Below are positions 24,501 to 37,862 of a stretch of 64,000 bases of DNA, piece by piece. The position numbers and the translations under genes were made by a program. Source of the stretch: Trichuris trichiura (taxonomy: Eukaryota > Nematoda > Enoplea > Trichinellida > Trichuridae); assembly GCA_037903355.1 (NCBI GenBank), contig JBAJFE010000046.1, positions 207,935 to 271,934 on the forward strand, in the 5' to 3' direction. Position 1 is the stretch's first letter. Every line of letters begins with the position of its first letter. Under the pieces are notes generated by a model, which had not been told where the DNA came from, made no database searches, and saw nothing but the letters and a program-made list of their open reading frames with translations.

Positions 24501-26037
24501 ACGCACTACAATGGTGAAGCCTCATTTGTTCACGGCCTGTGAACGCGACGACATTTGTTGATGAAACAAGCTACATGTCATTTGTTACATTTTTCAATGG
24601 ACTGTTTGCTTCCGTAAAAAGATACATACGTTTAGACTAGTAGCAGCTTTAGGCCAAAATTAGCGGCCATCTCTTAAACGGAACCAGCAGTAGCGAAGGC
24701 GAAATGAGCAGACGCGCAAAGATGAAATTACCAATTTGAGTTCCGCCGAGTTCCCAGTGCTTTTCTTGGTCACGTTTTCTTTCTTCGGCTTCCCTCCACG
24801 CCCGTATGGCAGCGCTACCTTTTCGGGCGATGATAGCCATGTCGCAAGTGGGATCACGAACAGGTACAACAGGTTCAGGCTGCTTGGTGAATATGATGCG
24901 ACCGTCAAGAAAAGGGGGTACCATATTATGAACGAGAAGGTTGACGCGACTCTCAGAATCGTCATTAAAATCCTCCTCCAATTCCATTCGCTGAATGATT
25001 CCACTGCGAAACAGTCTGTTGTTCTCCCACATTTCATTGTCTTTCTTGATCTGCTGTTGCCTGGCGGTCAACCGTTTCTTCTTTTGTTCTTCAAGTCGCT
25101 GTTCTCGTTGTTTCGTGTATTCTTGCGAGATGGAGGCGAATGGATTGTGATCATCGTCGAAACATTCTTGCAGTTCGTCCATTTCATACCAGTTACGGTC
25201 AAGCCGCCGTTGCTCTTCTTCCCAATCAAAGCGGTCCCTTTCGGAGGCAAAAGAAGGTTCGTTGTCCGTTTGTGACCACACTGACGGTGTGTCGCCAATT
25301 TTACCTTTTGACGCAGCCAGCTGTTGGTCATGAAGGCGACGACGACGACGACGCCCGCTGTGACGACGTTCGCGTTCACTGCGCCAAATGCTTATCAAAC
25401 TCCTTTCAGTGGATGCGTCGTCACGACTGCCGGTCAAAATGGGAGTTGGCAAATCCCAGGATGAAGTTGACTTGCTGCGCTTTGCTACCTCGTCGACGTC
25501 GTCATCCCAGTTTGATCTGGAGGGTGTACCTGGAACTTTGAATAAAGGGGTTGCGGGCGCGCGAAATCGGTGCTGCGCCGCTCGTTTCCGGCTGCCGCCT
25601 GTCGGCCGTCCCTTTTTGTCCATAGATGACGCTTCCAAGCCTCTACGATCGTCGTGACCATGCTGTCCTTTGATGAATCTACAAAACCGCGCTTATCATA
25701 GTTGATGTACGGTCAGCAAAGACACGTCAACTTGTTACCTTGATATCCTTTCACGAACGCTTTGCGGAATTGCTAGCAGCTCTTCATCGCTTTGACGCCT
25801 TCTGTACTGCCGTTTGTCGTGACGGCTCTTTTCCATCGCTCTTTGCCGTTCGGCACGTTTAGCTGCTGCCAGTTTATCCAATCCGAGCAAGGAAACGGTG
25901 GGCTCTGCTACTGCTGCGGAGTGCGCTTTACTTTCTGGTTGTTTTTTCAAAATCAATCCGCCGCTAGTATGGTGATAACCTTCCAACCGATGCAGCGACG
26001 GATCGTCCATGGGCACAGCAGCCGTTTCTTTAGGCAT
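21517..26037 (-). CDS. DHX38: DEAH-box splicing helicase PRP16/DHX38
   Basis: ATP-dependent RNA helicase that remodels the spliceosome for the second step of splicing (C. elegans mog-1). Exons: 26037-25739, 25678-24732, 23918-22345, 22298-22057, 21996-21768 and 21711-21517, all in phase, 1,161 residues (human 1,227). The N-terminal [10 protein letters not shown], the RS/RE-rich region and [15 protein letters not shown] are DHX38-specific and rule out DHX8/DHX16. Motifs: GETGSGKT near residue 493, DEAH near 590, [11 protein letters not shown] near 790. Then come the ratchet/OB region ([15 protein letters not shown]) and the C-terminal [10 protein letters not shown]. The 60-nt intron at 21997-22056 is a multiple of three without stop codons, so retention would add 20 residues. 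The start at 26037 is the first ATG of the conserved frame. Confidence 0.97.
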
Positions 26038-26527
26038 AATCTTAAAATACTTGCTTGCATAGATGAGAGAGAGAGAGAAGCTTGGTGAGTGAAAATACGG
26101 TAAACAGATGGGGTTCACCTGTGGGTGGCAACAACAGCCAAAGCAAACATGCTGCTCCAAGTTTATTTACATTGAAGTAAGGTTGAAAAAGGAAAAGATC
26201 ATAAGGCAATTGCGCAGACATCAACGACAGCAGTAGCAATGGCTGCCTGTTATAGATTTTTTAAAAAAATATCATCGAAACAGCACCTACAGTCAGACTA
26301 TAAAAGTCTTGCCCACTTTCAAAGGCGATTAGACAGAGCAAGAGGCGCTCTGTTCCAACTGGAAGAAAAGGGCAAAACAGAAAAGAGTGTCTGTCCACTG
26401 AAACTGCCTATACAAGCGAGAGAACGAATAGAGAGCCCAACTGAGCGTTGGGCAGTAAAGAAATGATTGGCAGTTCCATTTGTGCCAGTGGTACACTTGA
26501 AACAACCGCAAGGATGGACGACGAATA

Positions 26528-27761
26528 CTAAAGCGTTCCATCGCGACGTCGTCGTCGAGGCAAGGTCGAGTAACCACTGGTTATGGGCCTTGTTGTCGCT
26601 GTCCGACGAGTCGACTGCCTCAACGCAGGTCGACTTTTGGGACCAACGTTATCGTCGGAGTACAAGTACTGGAATTCTTCTTCGACTAATCGCCCACCGT
26701 CATCATAGTATCCTTGCCACGTTGTCTGCTGATGCTGATCGCTCCCGTCGTCACGTTCGTCGTCCGACCGTGACAAATCGCCCACGCTATAGCTTTTACG
26801 CAACTGGTTCACCAAATGAAGTTGACCTGGAAACAAACGCATGCCAACTTATCCAGAGCAGAGATAGTGGTATAAAAAACTTGTCGCGCAATACAACATT
26901 ACGGATTACGAAGGAGCAATACGTTGACGAAACAGAAGAATTCGGTTCAAACAGTTTAACCAAGCGAAAACCACACAAACATATTGCATGTGGTTCTACC
27001 CTTTAAAGCCAACTCCGTTCGCAACTGAACCAAGAGGAGGAAGTTTCGAAAGACGGGCTGTCTTTTAACAGGCTAGGGTTGTTTCATAGTTGATCTTCTG
27101 GTTCACGGGTTTGGCCTGTTCGATGTATCTGTAAGTAAACTTCAAAGTGCCCTACCAACGAATTCTACACCGGTAAAGAATTGTTCTGTGATTTTTCTAA
27201 CAATTTGCTCATCCATTCGTTGGTAGGGCACTTTGAAATTTACTTACAGATACATCAAACAGGCCAAACCCGTGAACCAGAAGATCAACTATGAAAGGAG
27301 GAAGTTAACAAAAAGCGTACTCCCGGTAAATCTATCCTACCTTTGACAGCGGCAGATGCGACAATTTCACGAGCATACATGAATCCACGAGATCCCAGGC
27401 CAACAATGGCTGTATACCCATGCTTTTTCGCCTGTATCAGGTAATCATCAATATCTTTTTCGTGACGAACTAGCAGCGGATGCACGAATTTTCGGTACAA
27501 GAAAGAGGCTCCGCGTGTGTACGGTGAAATGAGCCAAAGTACGAACATGATTTTGCACTCGTAGTAAAATGGCAACCATAAACCGAGGAAAATATCAGCA
27601 ACCACTTCGATATTTAAGAAAAGGGCAAACACGATCCAGTACATCATCCATTTCACATATTCCCGCACATTCTTTGAGCGAACCGCTTTGTATGACCGGT
27701 AGGCGGGATACAATGTCCCACAAGTCAGCGTCAGCAGCTTACTGAGAAAATTTGACAACAT
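26528..27761 (-). CDS. REEP: REEP1-4 type ER-shaping protein (TB2/DP1/HVA22)
   Basis: Membrane protein that curves tubular ER; the REEP1-4 subgroup also binds microtubules. Exons 27761-27341 and 26826-26528 join in phase 1 for 239 residues. Exon 1 holds the hairpin membrane segments and family motifs: [47 protein letters not shown], then [14 protein letters not shown]. Exon 2 starts with [10 protein letters not shown], as in REEP1-4 tails, and ends basic. The 514-bp intron carries a foldback insertion. DHX38 follows on the same strand after about 490 bp, too far to call an operon. Confidence 0.92.
27046..27295 (-). mobile_element. Foldback element with 11-bp target duplication
   Basis: A 250-bp insertion in the REEP intron flanked by perfect 11-bp repeats (AGGAGGAAGTT at 27035-27045 and 27296-27306). 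Arms of about 100 bp pair around a 30-bp centre. The left end has the extra TCGAAAGACGGGCTG tail seen inverted at the right end of the 37863 and 47890 copies, so it points the other way. No hammerhead core was found in this copy. Confidence 0.87.
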
Positions 27762-29161
27762 ATCACCTGATCAGCTGCAACAGCACCAATGAAACGCAGC
27801 GAAGTGGAGTAACGGTTACCGTGGCTAACGAGCTTGGGTAAGAAAGCAATTTGTCCACGCAGAGCTAATGCTGCAGTGCTCGTAGTAAACGGAAAAAGTT
27901 GTTTCGCAGTAAGTATTTAATAATTTACTACAGATACAAGGCGCTGCCTCAAACATCAACAGCACCCGTTCACAGAAGTCTTTAAAAAAATGCCATCATT
28001 CAATCAGTACGACCTCAAAAAAAGGAACAGTTTAAACATGTAAAGAGTAAGCGAAAAGAAACGGCTAACTTACTGAGCTTTTAGAAAGTGACATTAAACG
28101 CCACGACAATTAAAAACGACACCGCCCACCGCCTAAACGCGGTGTCAACAAATTGCTTACAGTAATGTGAATGTCAGGTTAGCTAGTGTAAACCATGTGG
28201 TTATTTTGTAATTTAAACTTTATTGGTCAGCATTATCACCATACTGTTGGAAAGATGTCCAGAGTAAATTTCATTTCCAGCATAATATTGCTGCTATTGT
28301 TTTTAAGTATGATCTTTTGTCATGGCAATCCTGTATTCTACTTTGAAGTTTTCCAGGTGAAGTTCGGTTAGGCGAAGTAGACGTCGCGTGCTTTGTGTTA
28401 TAGTGGAGTGAGGAAGTCGCTGAAATCGCCACAAGGTATTAATGTGTCCCATTCCTTTCTGTGCACGTTTAAAATCCGTTGGAGCGGTTAATACGGACAA
28501 GTGATGGTTTCACAGGCGCATAACGTGACATGCTTGAAATTAAGGCGCGAAGCGGCGTAGCACATTGGTAACATGTCTTGAACGTTTGAAAGGCGGAAGA
28601 TTTTTCTGTAGCTACGGTTAAATTCCTATCGTGATCAGAATTACGATGAGGCTGTTCATTTATTCAATAAACAAGTCGGCCATGATCCAGTGGAGTAGAA
28701 TTCTTGACCGGTTTTATAAAATGTAGACTTGTTTGACAATTAGTTTTTCAAAGTGAAGTTTGGCAAGAAGAAGGAGCGCGTAAAGCGTTATTTCGCCATG
28801 GCAAATTATTTCGATAATGATGACTCATGCGCGCGTGAGCGTCCATGGTTGTGTAGCCGTTCATTTGCTGGGGGCAGAAGCATTGTTTGTCGTCAGTTGT
28901 CCAAGACGGTTTGCCGTCGTTTCTTGGTATAGCGAACAGGTACGATACTAGTTTTCCTTGTATGTATGTATGTATAGTATTGATTTGTACTGATAGAGCG
29001 GAGCAACTTAAGTGGTGTCGGATGGTGACCTTGATTTTGTGCACAAGTTCACTGTTGTCAAGATAGTTAATGCTGAGCTGTCCAGTTGTTCGTCGTCATT
29101 CGTCGTGCTCGTCGAGTTATATTTTGCAGTAATCGTCTAACGTCTTGTTTAGACTATCCAA
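27762..29161. other. No gene recognised; AATAAA near 28667
   Basis: Promoter regions of REEP (-) and TAX1BP3 (+). Short frames only. A small GTAT repeat lies near 28961-28975, and an AATAAA near 28667 has no assigned plus-strand gene. Confidence 0.35.
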
Positions 29162-30398
29162 ATGGCTTTCTATGCTCACACCGCAGGGGTGCCGTTCAAA
29201 TGTGTAAGCGTAAGTAATTGCTCACCTACGGATTGATTGTGGTTTATCTTTGTCGTCGGTGCGCTAGATTCCCATAGTCTTGACTAAGTCGATGAATACA
29301 AATAGCGATGGAGAAAAAACGTACAAGTGCGGTTTCCGTATCGGTGGAGGAATCGACCAAGATCCCAATCAGTCCCCTTACGGTTACCCAGACTCGGCAT
29401 GAGTTATGGTTGTTCTGTTGATTGATTCTAAGTGCGACAACTGTTAAGGGAATATACGTTACGTATGTGGAACCTGGTGGGCCTGCTGATTTATGTGGCT
29501 TGAAAATGCACGACAAAATTTTGCAAGTACGTTGTTCTTGCGAGTATTTCTAGCTTTGATCATTGTGTTATAGCTGGTTGGGAGGCGAGTTCTCTTCATT
29601 TATCCTTTTGTTTTTCAGGCAATTTTATGTCAAGAGAAATGTAACGTTTCGGTTATAAATTGTTATCCTTCTGTTGTTTCTTCATCGATGTTGTTCCGTT
29701 TGCGCGAGGAGAAGCTCATGTGTGCTCCGGTCGATTTCGAAAGCTTGAAAAGTTTTAGCATGACAGAGAAGTTTATTTTGTCAATATCAGTGATGCCAGC
29801 GGGCATTGCGGTAATGAGAATTAAGCAAAAGCAGCAGGGGTCAAAGTTTGTCCGAGAGGTGTGTTGACAAAGTAGATGCTTGTTCACAATGAAAAAATGT
29901 GCGTTAAATGCACGTAGATCAGAACGTTCTGTCCCGGTATCTTCGTTTAACAAGATTACGAAGGTTCGGCAGTTTTAGTATATTGCTGATAGGGGAAAGC
30001 TGTACGTAAGCGATGCTGCAGGTTAGGCTGCTTATCCTCCGTGATGAGTGCCGAGAAAATCGTTCCTACGCAAGGTCTTCTGGTGCGCTGTATTGGGTTT
30101 TGGCGAGTGTTAACTAGCGTGAGAGCGCAGTTTTTCAACTGTGCTACGTAGGAGTGCTGCAGCGTTTGGGATGAATCTTTTGTGTATGGTCAACATTCTC
30201 ATTGCGATACCACCATTTTCAGGAACAGGGTCGTGCTAGTGTACAATCGGTACTGTTTTCGTTGATTTCAATGTATTTTTTCAGGTAAACGGATACGATT
30301 TCACATTGCTTACGCACGAGCGAGCTGTGCACTATTTGAAGAAGAACGAACGACTGAAAATGCTGGTTGCCCGAGCTGAAGTGCAGGACTTTCCATAA
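29162..30398 (+). CDS. TAX1BP3: Small PDZ protein TAX1BP3/TIP-1
   Basis: A protein that is almost only one PDZ domain and acts as an antagonist of PDZ scaffolds. Exons: 29162-29209, 29268-29396, 29449-29526 and 30285-30398, phase 0 throughout, about 122 residues (human 124). Signatures: FRIGGGIDQDPNQSPYG, GIYVTYVEPGGPADLCGLKM, HDKILQVNGYDF and LLTHERAVHYL. The boundary after exon 2 has no usable GT in frame. TCG|GCATGAG gives an in-frame GC-AG intron of 52 nt, which I prefer but c. 29390-29448 should be checked with cDNA. For exon 1, GT at 29204 is an alternative in the same phase. It ends 126 bp from the converging eIF3D gene. Confidence 0.92.
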
Positions 30399-30524
30399 GA
30401 AATTTTGCTGGACAATTGTGTTCCGCCAATTCGAGTTGTTTTTGAGCTTGAACAGCGGATTAATTTAAGAGGTCTGTCGCTTGCGTTATTTGTTTTACCA
30501 TGCGCAATTTCACCAAGTACGACT

Positions 30525-33190
30525 TCACCTTCGGGAATAAGGTGTCAGTTCTTCACCATCCTCCCTTTGGGTTATTATTCCATCTGTATCTTCGTCTTCG
30601 AACTCTTCGGCTTTCACTTTGTACAGTAACAGTAAAGGCTGGAAGTAGTGAAAAATAAGGTTTTCATTTCGTCACGTCGAAATACCTTGTTTGGGTCTTT
30701 CATCAGCAGATATTTTCCAGGCGGTAGAGAAAGGCACTTGTCAATGATGCAACGAAGGATTCCTATAAATAGCGCGTATGTAATGGTAGCAAGGAAATAG
30801 GATGGACTTCGAGACGATTTCATAAACGTTGGTTGAAATAGCGTGAAATGGGCTGTGGAGTTGTTCACCGAGTATGCGATCACTAGTTGTTGTATTAGCG
30901 TTGTCACCTGTCTAATCTTAGAATTAATTTATCATTTAACTTCGAAAGACAGGATGTCTTTTAACAGGCTTGAGTTGTTTCGTAGTAGATCTTCTGATTC
31001 ACGGGTTTGGCCTGTTGGATGTATCTGTAAGTAAACTTCATTTAACTTTTTGTTTTTTAGCTAACGGTCCAACTATCCACAGTGTGGGTTGCACTCTGTT
31101 GAGTAAGAACACTCATTGACTGGAGGGGTTGGCGAAATCATCAAACCGTTTCAAGAAAGGAGAAGAAGCTAGTACAAATAGTAGTAAGCAAAAGGTCACC
31201 CACCCCACGCAGTGTCCATGTTTAAATTGATCTGCATGGCAAATTCTGTTGTCTTGAATTGCTGAATTCCAAGGATAACGTGCTTGGACGAGTCGCGCGG
31301 ATGAATTCGTGAGATGTAGCTAGTACATGATGGATTTTTTATAAAATTGAATGTAATCGTCATGCTTACCCAAATTTCAAGTATTGGGAACCGGCTAGCA
31401 TCGCTTGAATAGTCCATTTTGCCAGCTTGCAGCTGTTGTTCTTCAGTTCGGTGGCCAGTATCGCACCCCTCTGCGTATCAATCTTGCTGCGCCAGTCGAT
31501 ACCGCCGGCGATCTAAAAGTTCCGATTGTACTGCATTTGTTTTTCCACTTACACATGTACCCGATGGTCCCATTCATTGAACGCTTTGATGGTAAGAAAT
31601 TGGATTGAGGTACCATCCGGTCCCAGCAGGACGCCGTCATGTTCGCAGCGGCAGACCATAACGATGTCGTTTCCTAGATCCCATTTTCTGTACCTGAAAG
31701 ATGGATTTGACTCCATTTGGAACGTGTTTTCTTTGGAACAATTAGCCTGTATCCTTTGCTGGCAACGTTGTCAATTGGACATTCATTGTCAGAATAAGGT
31801 AGTTCAGGGTGATCGAACTGGAACTTGTCTTCTCCCTGTAGAGCCGAGCTGGTTAATTTATTGTAAAAGTGCAGACGAAACGGGAATTGAGCTTGCCATC
31901 TTCAAAACTTGCTGACTGAAGTTCTGATTGATATACATTGCTTCCATGGCCAAATTGGTCGGATTGTTTATCGTGTTTCCTTCTTCTTGCGGGGGTTCAG
32001 TTGCTGTTTCGCTTACGGTTGGATAGTCTGCAACGGTTTGTTAGTTTGCACTCGTGCTTCTGAGAGTAGCTGTTCTGGACAACCGAGATCAGATGCCAAG
32101 CGTTTGTCGAAAAATAATTTTCTTGAACCTACACGGTGAACAACCACATCCCATGAATATACGCTTCTGTTGCAAGTCATTAGGGTGGCTATGAGAATGT
32201 CAGTACCAAAAACGGTGTACGTCTTGTTCTTCGAAAGCTGTCAGGATTTGGTTAGGCCATTTATTATTGTCAGCTAGCAGCAATAGCGTGTCTACCTTTT
32301 CAATGACAGGGTCATCGGTCGTGGTGACAGTGAAAAATACTCGATGTACGCGTTGCAATGGAATTTCGTTGCGGCCCGAAAGTCGACGATCATACCTTGG
32401 ATCGTAGTATTCCAAAGTGCCGTAGCGTTCGTTCGAACTGAAAGAGGATTCTTAATGGATGAACGGTTAGGTGGTGCTCACATGTCTTCGCCGGCTCCAA
32501 CGCCTGGTAACTTGAGCTTTTGAAGGCGGTGTAAGTCAAATTCTTCAACGACCTCCCAGTCTGCCTTAACTTGCACGGAAGGTTGGCGCGCCTTTGTCTG
32601 CAATACAGAGCGATTGTTGCCGTAGCGCTGGCGTAATTGAAACTGCTTCTGCAGGAGACGAAGCTGAGAGTGGCGGTCTCTGCGAACGTTTCAACAAGTG
32701 AATTGTACAATTTTTTGCTCTTCCAGCGTATTACTTTTCGCGACTCTTCGAGGTTTTGTTTGATATTTGACCGGGACGATCAGTGCTAGCGCGACCTTGC
32801 GGCGTCAACTTCGTTGTTCCTACTCTTGATAGCACTGGTTTTGGCATTCTACGGTTATCGACGACTTGGAAAAGTGAATCTTCTTCCTCTTGCTGATAAA
32901 CGTACGCTTGATTGACTGCTTGTCTACTTGAACCTGTTAAAAGGGAATGTTTGGGTAGCTTCCATTGTGCTTTAACATTTACCAGTCAGTCTGTTTCTCT
33001 CATCTCTGCATGTAACGCTCATTGTCCAGTCGGCAACTTTACTTATCCGTTCGAAGCGGTCGAACTCCTGGTATGGAAGATTACGAAATGCTTCAGGCAC
33101 ACTTGTAGGTCCCCATCCGTGGGTGTTAATTGACAGTTTGGCCAAGCAGTCTTTTAGCTGTGGCAACTGTTCTCCTTTTGTGCTGCTCAT
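30525..33190 (-). CDS. EIF3D: Translation initiation factor eIF3 subunit D
   Basis: Cap-binding subunit of eIF3. Twelve exons, all in phase: 33190-32983, 32933-32735, 32679-32482, 32437-32296, 32237-32084, 32027-31897, 31835-31747, 31693-31561, 31512-31370, 31319-31204, 30762-30686 and 30638-30525; 567 residues (human 548). Signatures in order: [106 protein letters not shown] and [10 protein letters not shown], followed by a shortened acidic tail. Two introns (31836-31896 and 31694-31746) start with GC instead of GT. The largest intron (30763-31203) has taken up a truncated foldback copy. Confidence 0.96.
30943..31039 (-). mobile_element. Truncated foldback element copy, 97 bp
   Basis: One arm only of the 27046/37863/47890 family, inserted in an eIF3D intron. 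It keeps the CGAAAGAC... terminus and breaks off inside the arm, yet still has perfect 11-bp flanking repeats (TCATTTAACTT at 30932-30942 and 31040-31050). Truncation at one end with an intact target duplication indicates insertion of an incomplete copy, not later deletion. Confidence 0.85.
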
Positions 33191-36100
33191 CTTTCTGGTT
33201 TGATAGAACGGTACAGCGAAATTTTATAGAAGCAGCGCAGTTGAAGCAGTTTCCGTGCTGCTGTTTGCATTTTGAGTAGGCTTGCTTACTTTGTACGACA
33301 AATAAGAATGGGAGCTTCGGCAATCGTTAGAATCTCAAGTGGCACGGTCGCATACGGTCTGCGTTAATTCGCAGAGAGCAAAGTGATATTGCAGTATTAT
33401 GGAGAAGTGTTTCTCCTTCTCACCAATTGGCCTGTTGTATTTGGAATAGCGTTTGGTGGATGTTCGGGGAACAGTTCCGGTGTGTTCTACTGCGTTTCCT
33501 TGAAGCCGAATTGTGTGTCACATGTCTCTCTAATGCTCTTGACTGATTTCTCTTCCTTTGTCAAAACGTAAGCCGTATTGAATTAGCCATATATTGCGCG
33601 ATATTAATGATTGCTCGACCGGTTGAATGTTAACATGCAATTTCGCGCGAGGTTTGACAGTGCTTGCACAGTTGTTGCTACGCTGACGTTTGCTATATAT
33701 AGTGCACGCGCTGCCTGTCGTTAGCTTGCCTAGGGCATGTTTGCGGATCCGTTCTTAGATTACAATAGATAAAGCCAAGCCAGAAAGTAGCCTTTATTGC
33801 TTTCAATTTTTGCGAAAGATTCACGCTGATTGTTCGCATGACGAAAATCTCTCTATCGTCGCGAAATATCGGAATGCATTGCGTGATCGTTTTGACGGGT
33901 TTTTTTACAGTGCGATTCTTCCATTGTCGCTGTACTCTACGCACTACGTGCCTTTTTTATTAATATGCAACGCATTCTTCCTTGCATTGCATTTCTAAGC
34001 ACCGTTACTGGTGAAACGTTTGTAATCATTGTCTGTTAGCACGCAGAAATGTTTTCTTAGTACAATATTAAGTGGGCAGTTGAAGAAAGCGTAATGTTGA
34101 AGCTTATGTTCAATGCCATTCTGATCGTCTGGACATTCGGCACCATTCTGTCAGTATGCAGAAATGTCAGGTGCACTTCAAGTATTGTACGTTTCGCAGA
34201 ACCTTTAATGTATATTGAGACAGGAGAATAGGGTAGCGCTAGTCATTCAAGCAAGCGGATTGCGAAAAGTGAAGCGGCTCATTGGGGCACCATCAGCCAG
34301 TGTGCTGAACGCCTGAGCATGCATCTAACTCACGTCGTAATGGCAATTTTCTTTCTCAGGACTATTGGTGTAACTGAGCAGGCAACATGAATCGTTTGAA
34401 CAGCGAGCAGCCCTCATTGTGAAAAATTTTTATGGAAAAGCAACTAAACAGTTTTCTCAAGGACTCAGCTTAGCCCGTCTTCAGCGGGCAGTCTGTCAGC
34501 CCTAATTTTATAATCAATAAAAGCGGTTCTTTGCCAGCGTAGCTGCTTGTGACGGGATCGGAATACTTTGTGAATGTGTACGTTTGTATTTTACAGGATA
34601 CCATCGTAGAATAAAGGTATACAAAAACAGGTCTAACGTAATTGGATCATGAAAAGTTTTGACAACATCCCATAGTTAACTGCTTTTTTAGAGGTCGTTT
34701 GAAACTTCGTAGTTATATTGACTAACTCGGTCAGTAATCATTGGTACGTTTTCGTAAATGTGGTAATTTGTGCAAGTGTCTCTTTCTCTTACTCTCTCTC
34801 TAACCTTCCTTCCTGTCACTGCCGGTGAGGTTTTCAGTTCGTAGGTCTTCGTCAGCGGTTTGACGGAAATCACATCTGCTTCGCTTTAACGTTTGCAGCA
34901 AAGAGCAGCTATTTGTGATCGGTTTTTCGCGTCGCCCGAAGGTGTATATCAGTGAATAAAATTTATTAACAATTTTCAGCAGAGTACAGCAAGAGTGGCC
35001 AGCAAAAAAAGAACGCCTATATATGATATGGATTGAAAAGTTCAAGAATTTTCGCACAAGTGGCATATAAACGGAAGCATGCATGCACGGGCAGACTAAA
35101 AAGTGCAAATGCCAGCCATAAATAGGACACTTGATGCTAACTTTAATTCACAAAGCTCATTAATGGGGCATCACGTGCGGAAGGGCTTAACAACAACACG
35201 TACGAACTGTAGTCGAATGCTTACCAAGGAACTGAAGCCCAGAGATCGCTGCGAAGAAAACGACGAGGGCTGCAGTCGAACAGCATTTTATTATTGCGAC
35301 AACGCTCGTCCCGTCACGATTGACTTCACCGTTCAAAGTACGTAAGAACTGACTTTTAGGTACCGTGTCATTCTTGATATACTCTTGATCTGGTCCCTTT
35401 CGCCTAGCAATTTTTTGGTTCTCTCAAAGAGATCGTCAGTTCACTTCAGACGTAGAACAGGAACAACTGGTGCATTTGGGCATAATTTTTAATGGAAAAG
35501 GTCTTCTGTCGGGTCACAAAAAACTTGTGCTTCACAACTTTCCTTACGCCCTTAGAGAAGGATTTTTTCGCTAAGACTTGCGTATTGCAAAGCGAGGGGA
35601 CCATTTCAAAATATCCACCGACGTCGCTTACGTTAGCGGACAAGCGTTAAACTGGCGCCCACCTTGGCTCCTCTTCACCAAGACTATGCCTGAAGCATTA
35701 ACTTAGCTTATTTTTGACTTAATCAACTGGTTTATTTCCTATAAAGTGGCGCTGCTTCCACCCGGCTTTGCCTTTTATCATCGCGCTGACGATATAGTTA
35801 GACGAGCCGGAAAGCTTGGCGAAACTTTTCCTTCGCAATTTATTGATGCGCAATAAACTACCTTAAACTTGTACCTGTGCGACTGAACTGAATTGCTCCA
35901 AACCGTTACAAGCAATGTCCACTATGCCAAATATGGTGCTATTGTAAATGCGCTCTATTTAATGAAATAAAATTTGTAGCAGTAGCCGGAATATCTATTG
36001 ACTGACCAAGTGCATACAGCAGGGCACCTGCCTGGTTATATACGTTTGGCTTAAGTAAAAAATGGAAGGAATAAAATACCATATGGACACTAGCTGCTTA

Positions 36101-37849
36101 ACAAAGTTCAAGTTTGCCCACATTTCGCTGACGCATCTGTCACGATTATAGGCATTCATATGACAAATAGTGGATGCGCCGTTTACTTATGTGTTGTTCG
36201 CTGAGCTCATTCGTAGTCAACGCCGGTAGTTAAACTTATCAATGGGCTTACCGAAGAACAGAGTAATATGCGGATTCACGCAGCCCCAAATACAGTTCGT
36301 ATTCGGTAGTTTAGACAAGTTGGCAGCAGCACAACTTTAACACGATCGCACCGTAAGCGCAAAGAAAGTGTATGTACACTGGCAGTGAGATAAACAAACG
36401 CCTACAACTGAAAACGGTGCTACTCTCTCGCCCGGGTTACAATATGTACATATAGAGGTGCTCCCTCAACAAAAACAACTAGTTTGGCTGGCGTTTTTAT
36501 TACACCGGACCATCTGGCCGAAACGACACTGCTTTGTTCTCACTGGCGCCGGGGTGGGCCCGCAAAGCGGTACATCTGGCTTCAGGGAACCCTCCTAAGG
36601 CTCACCACCTGACCTGATTTAAATTGCCTTTCGTCGGCAGGATTTGGGTGATTCGGGCAGGCGGCACATTTGGCCGAGGGTGCCGCTGTGTTCGGTAACA
36701 GTAGCTCCACGACCTTTTAAGCCTTAAGGAAGCGAATTGTTCCGTTTTCGCTGACAATTGCTGAACGCAGGGCACCACATATTCTGTCATCTTTTGTTGA
36801 TATTGTCTTGTAACAGAAATCCTCTCAGGACAAAGCAGGTAGCAGGCTGAGAGACGATCCGTCAAAGTGTGTTATCCCTTATCCAAAGGCTAGCCTTAAA
36901 GGAAGACGGCTATGCTGGCAGACGACAAAATAATCAGCCCAAATCGATTTCTATGGCAAAAAGAGTCCATTGTCAATGAACACGCCACTGCAGCAGATTG
37001 ATTATACTTTGGCCACTTTCTTGCCTGAAGCTTAATTTCCCTTTGTAATGCTGAAAACTGTGCTAAGGCATGCCTCTTTGTCGTCAAGAGTATTTCTGGT
37101 TAACCATGAATGAGAATTTCCTTTTCAGGCTTCCGGAGCAGTGAGTCTCAACGGTTTTCGGAAGATTGCGGAAGTAGTAATGAAGTGCGTGATGATTGGC
37201 CGCGGCGGATGGGGTCGTAGGACAGTTGGACACGCCGTCTTGACGTTATGACCTTTGTGCTTGTAGTCAGTTGGACAATCTTTCTGTCTGATTGTTATGT
37301 GACAATGCCGAAGGTTACGTTCGGCCTTACTGTTAAAGTTTAAACGAATACGTAAACCTAACGTGTCGCTTTCAAAGGTAGAAGCGCGTAACTAGTCTTT
37401 GAATGGATGAGTGAAACGTCTCCGTCTGTCAGATATTATATAGGGTGGCGAGTGGACCAAAAAGTGGCAAGAAGATGAGGCCCGGTACCGGGGAATGTCA
37501 TCTCAAGGGCCTGCTGCTCATCTCGAAACGCCGTAAGGGGTTGGGTGCGGGTCAGAGAAGCGCAGGAGCTATGTCCTGGGACGTCAAAACGACCAAAGGA
37601 CACATCAGAAGAACAGGTCCGATGATTGAACAAAAGGGAGCTGATGCTCGCTGAGCACACGTGTATACGCACGCGTAGTAGTAGTAGTAGTAGTATTAGC
37701 GAACGGAGTAGTGTATTCTTAACGGGCGCAGTGTGGCAAAACAGGCAAGTTGCGAAATAGTAAACGAAGTGCAGGTGGAACAGCGATAAGAATTGCTTGT
37801 CTATTGGGACAGTTCCCGATGTTTTGGAATTTAGCTTGCCGCTTGAAAC
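33191..37849. other. 4.6 kb without a recognisable gene
   Basis: The promoter of eIF3D lies at the left end. Short frames give no family match. A minus-strand stretch near 34470-34500 has CUGAAGA plus a GGGCU/AGUCC stem like the start of the hammerhead-like motifs, but lacks GAAA, so it is at best a relic. A short AGT trinucleotide run is at about 37675-37695. Confidence 0.4.
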
Positions 37850-37862
37850 ATCTTCGTTTTGT

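Noticed and set aside
34468..34502. Hammerhead motif on the minus strand
   Set aside because: CUGAAGA and a stem are present, but GAAA and helix I are missing; noted only as a possible relic.
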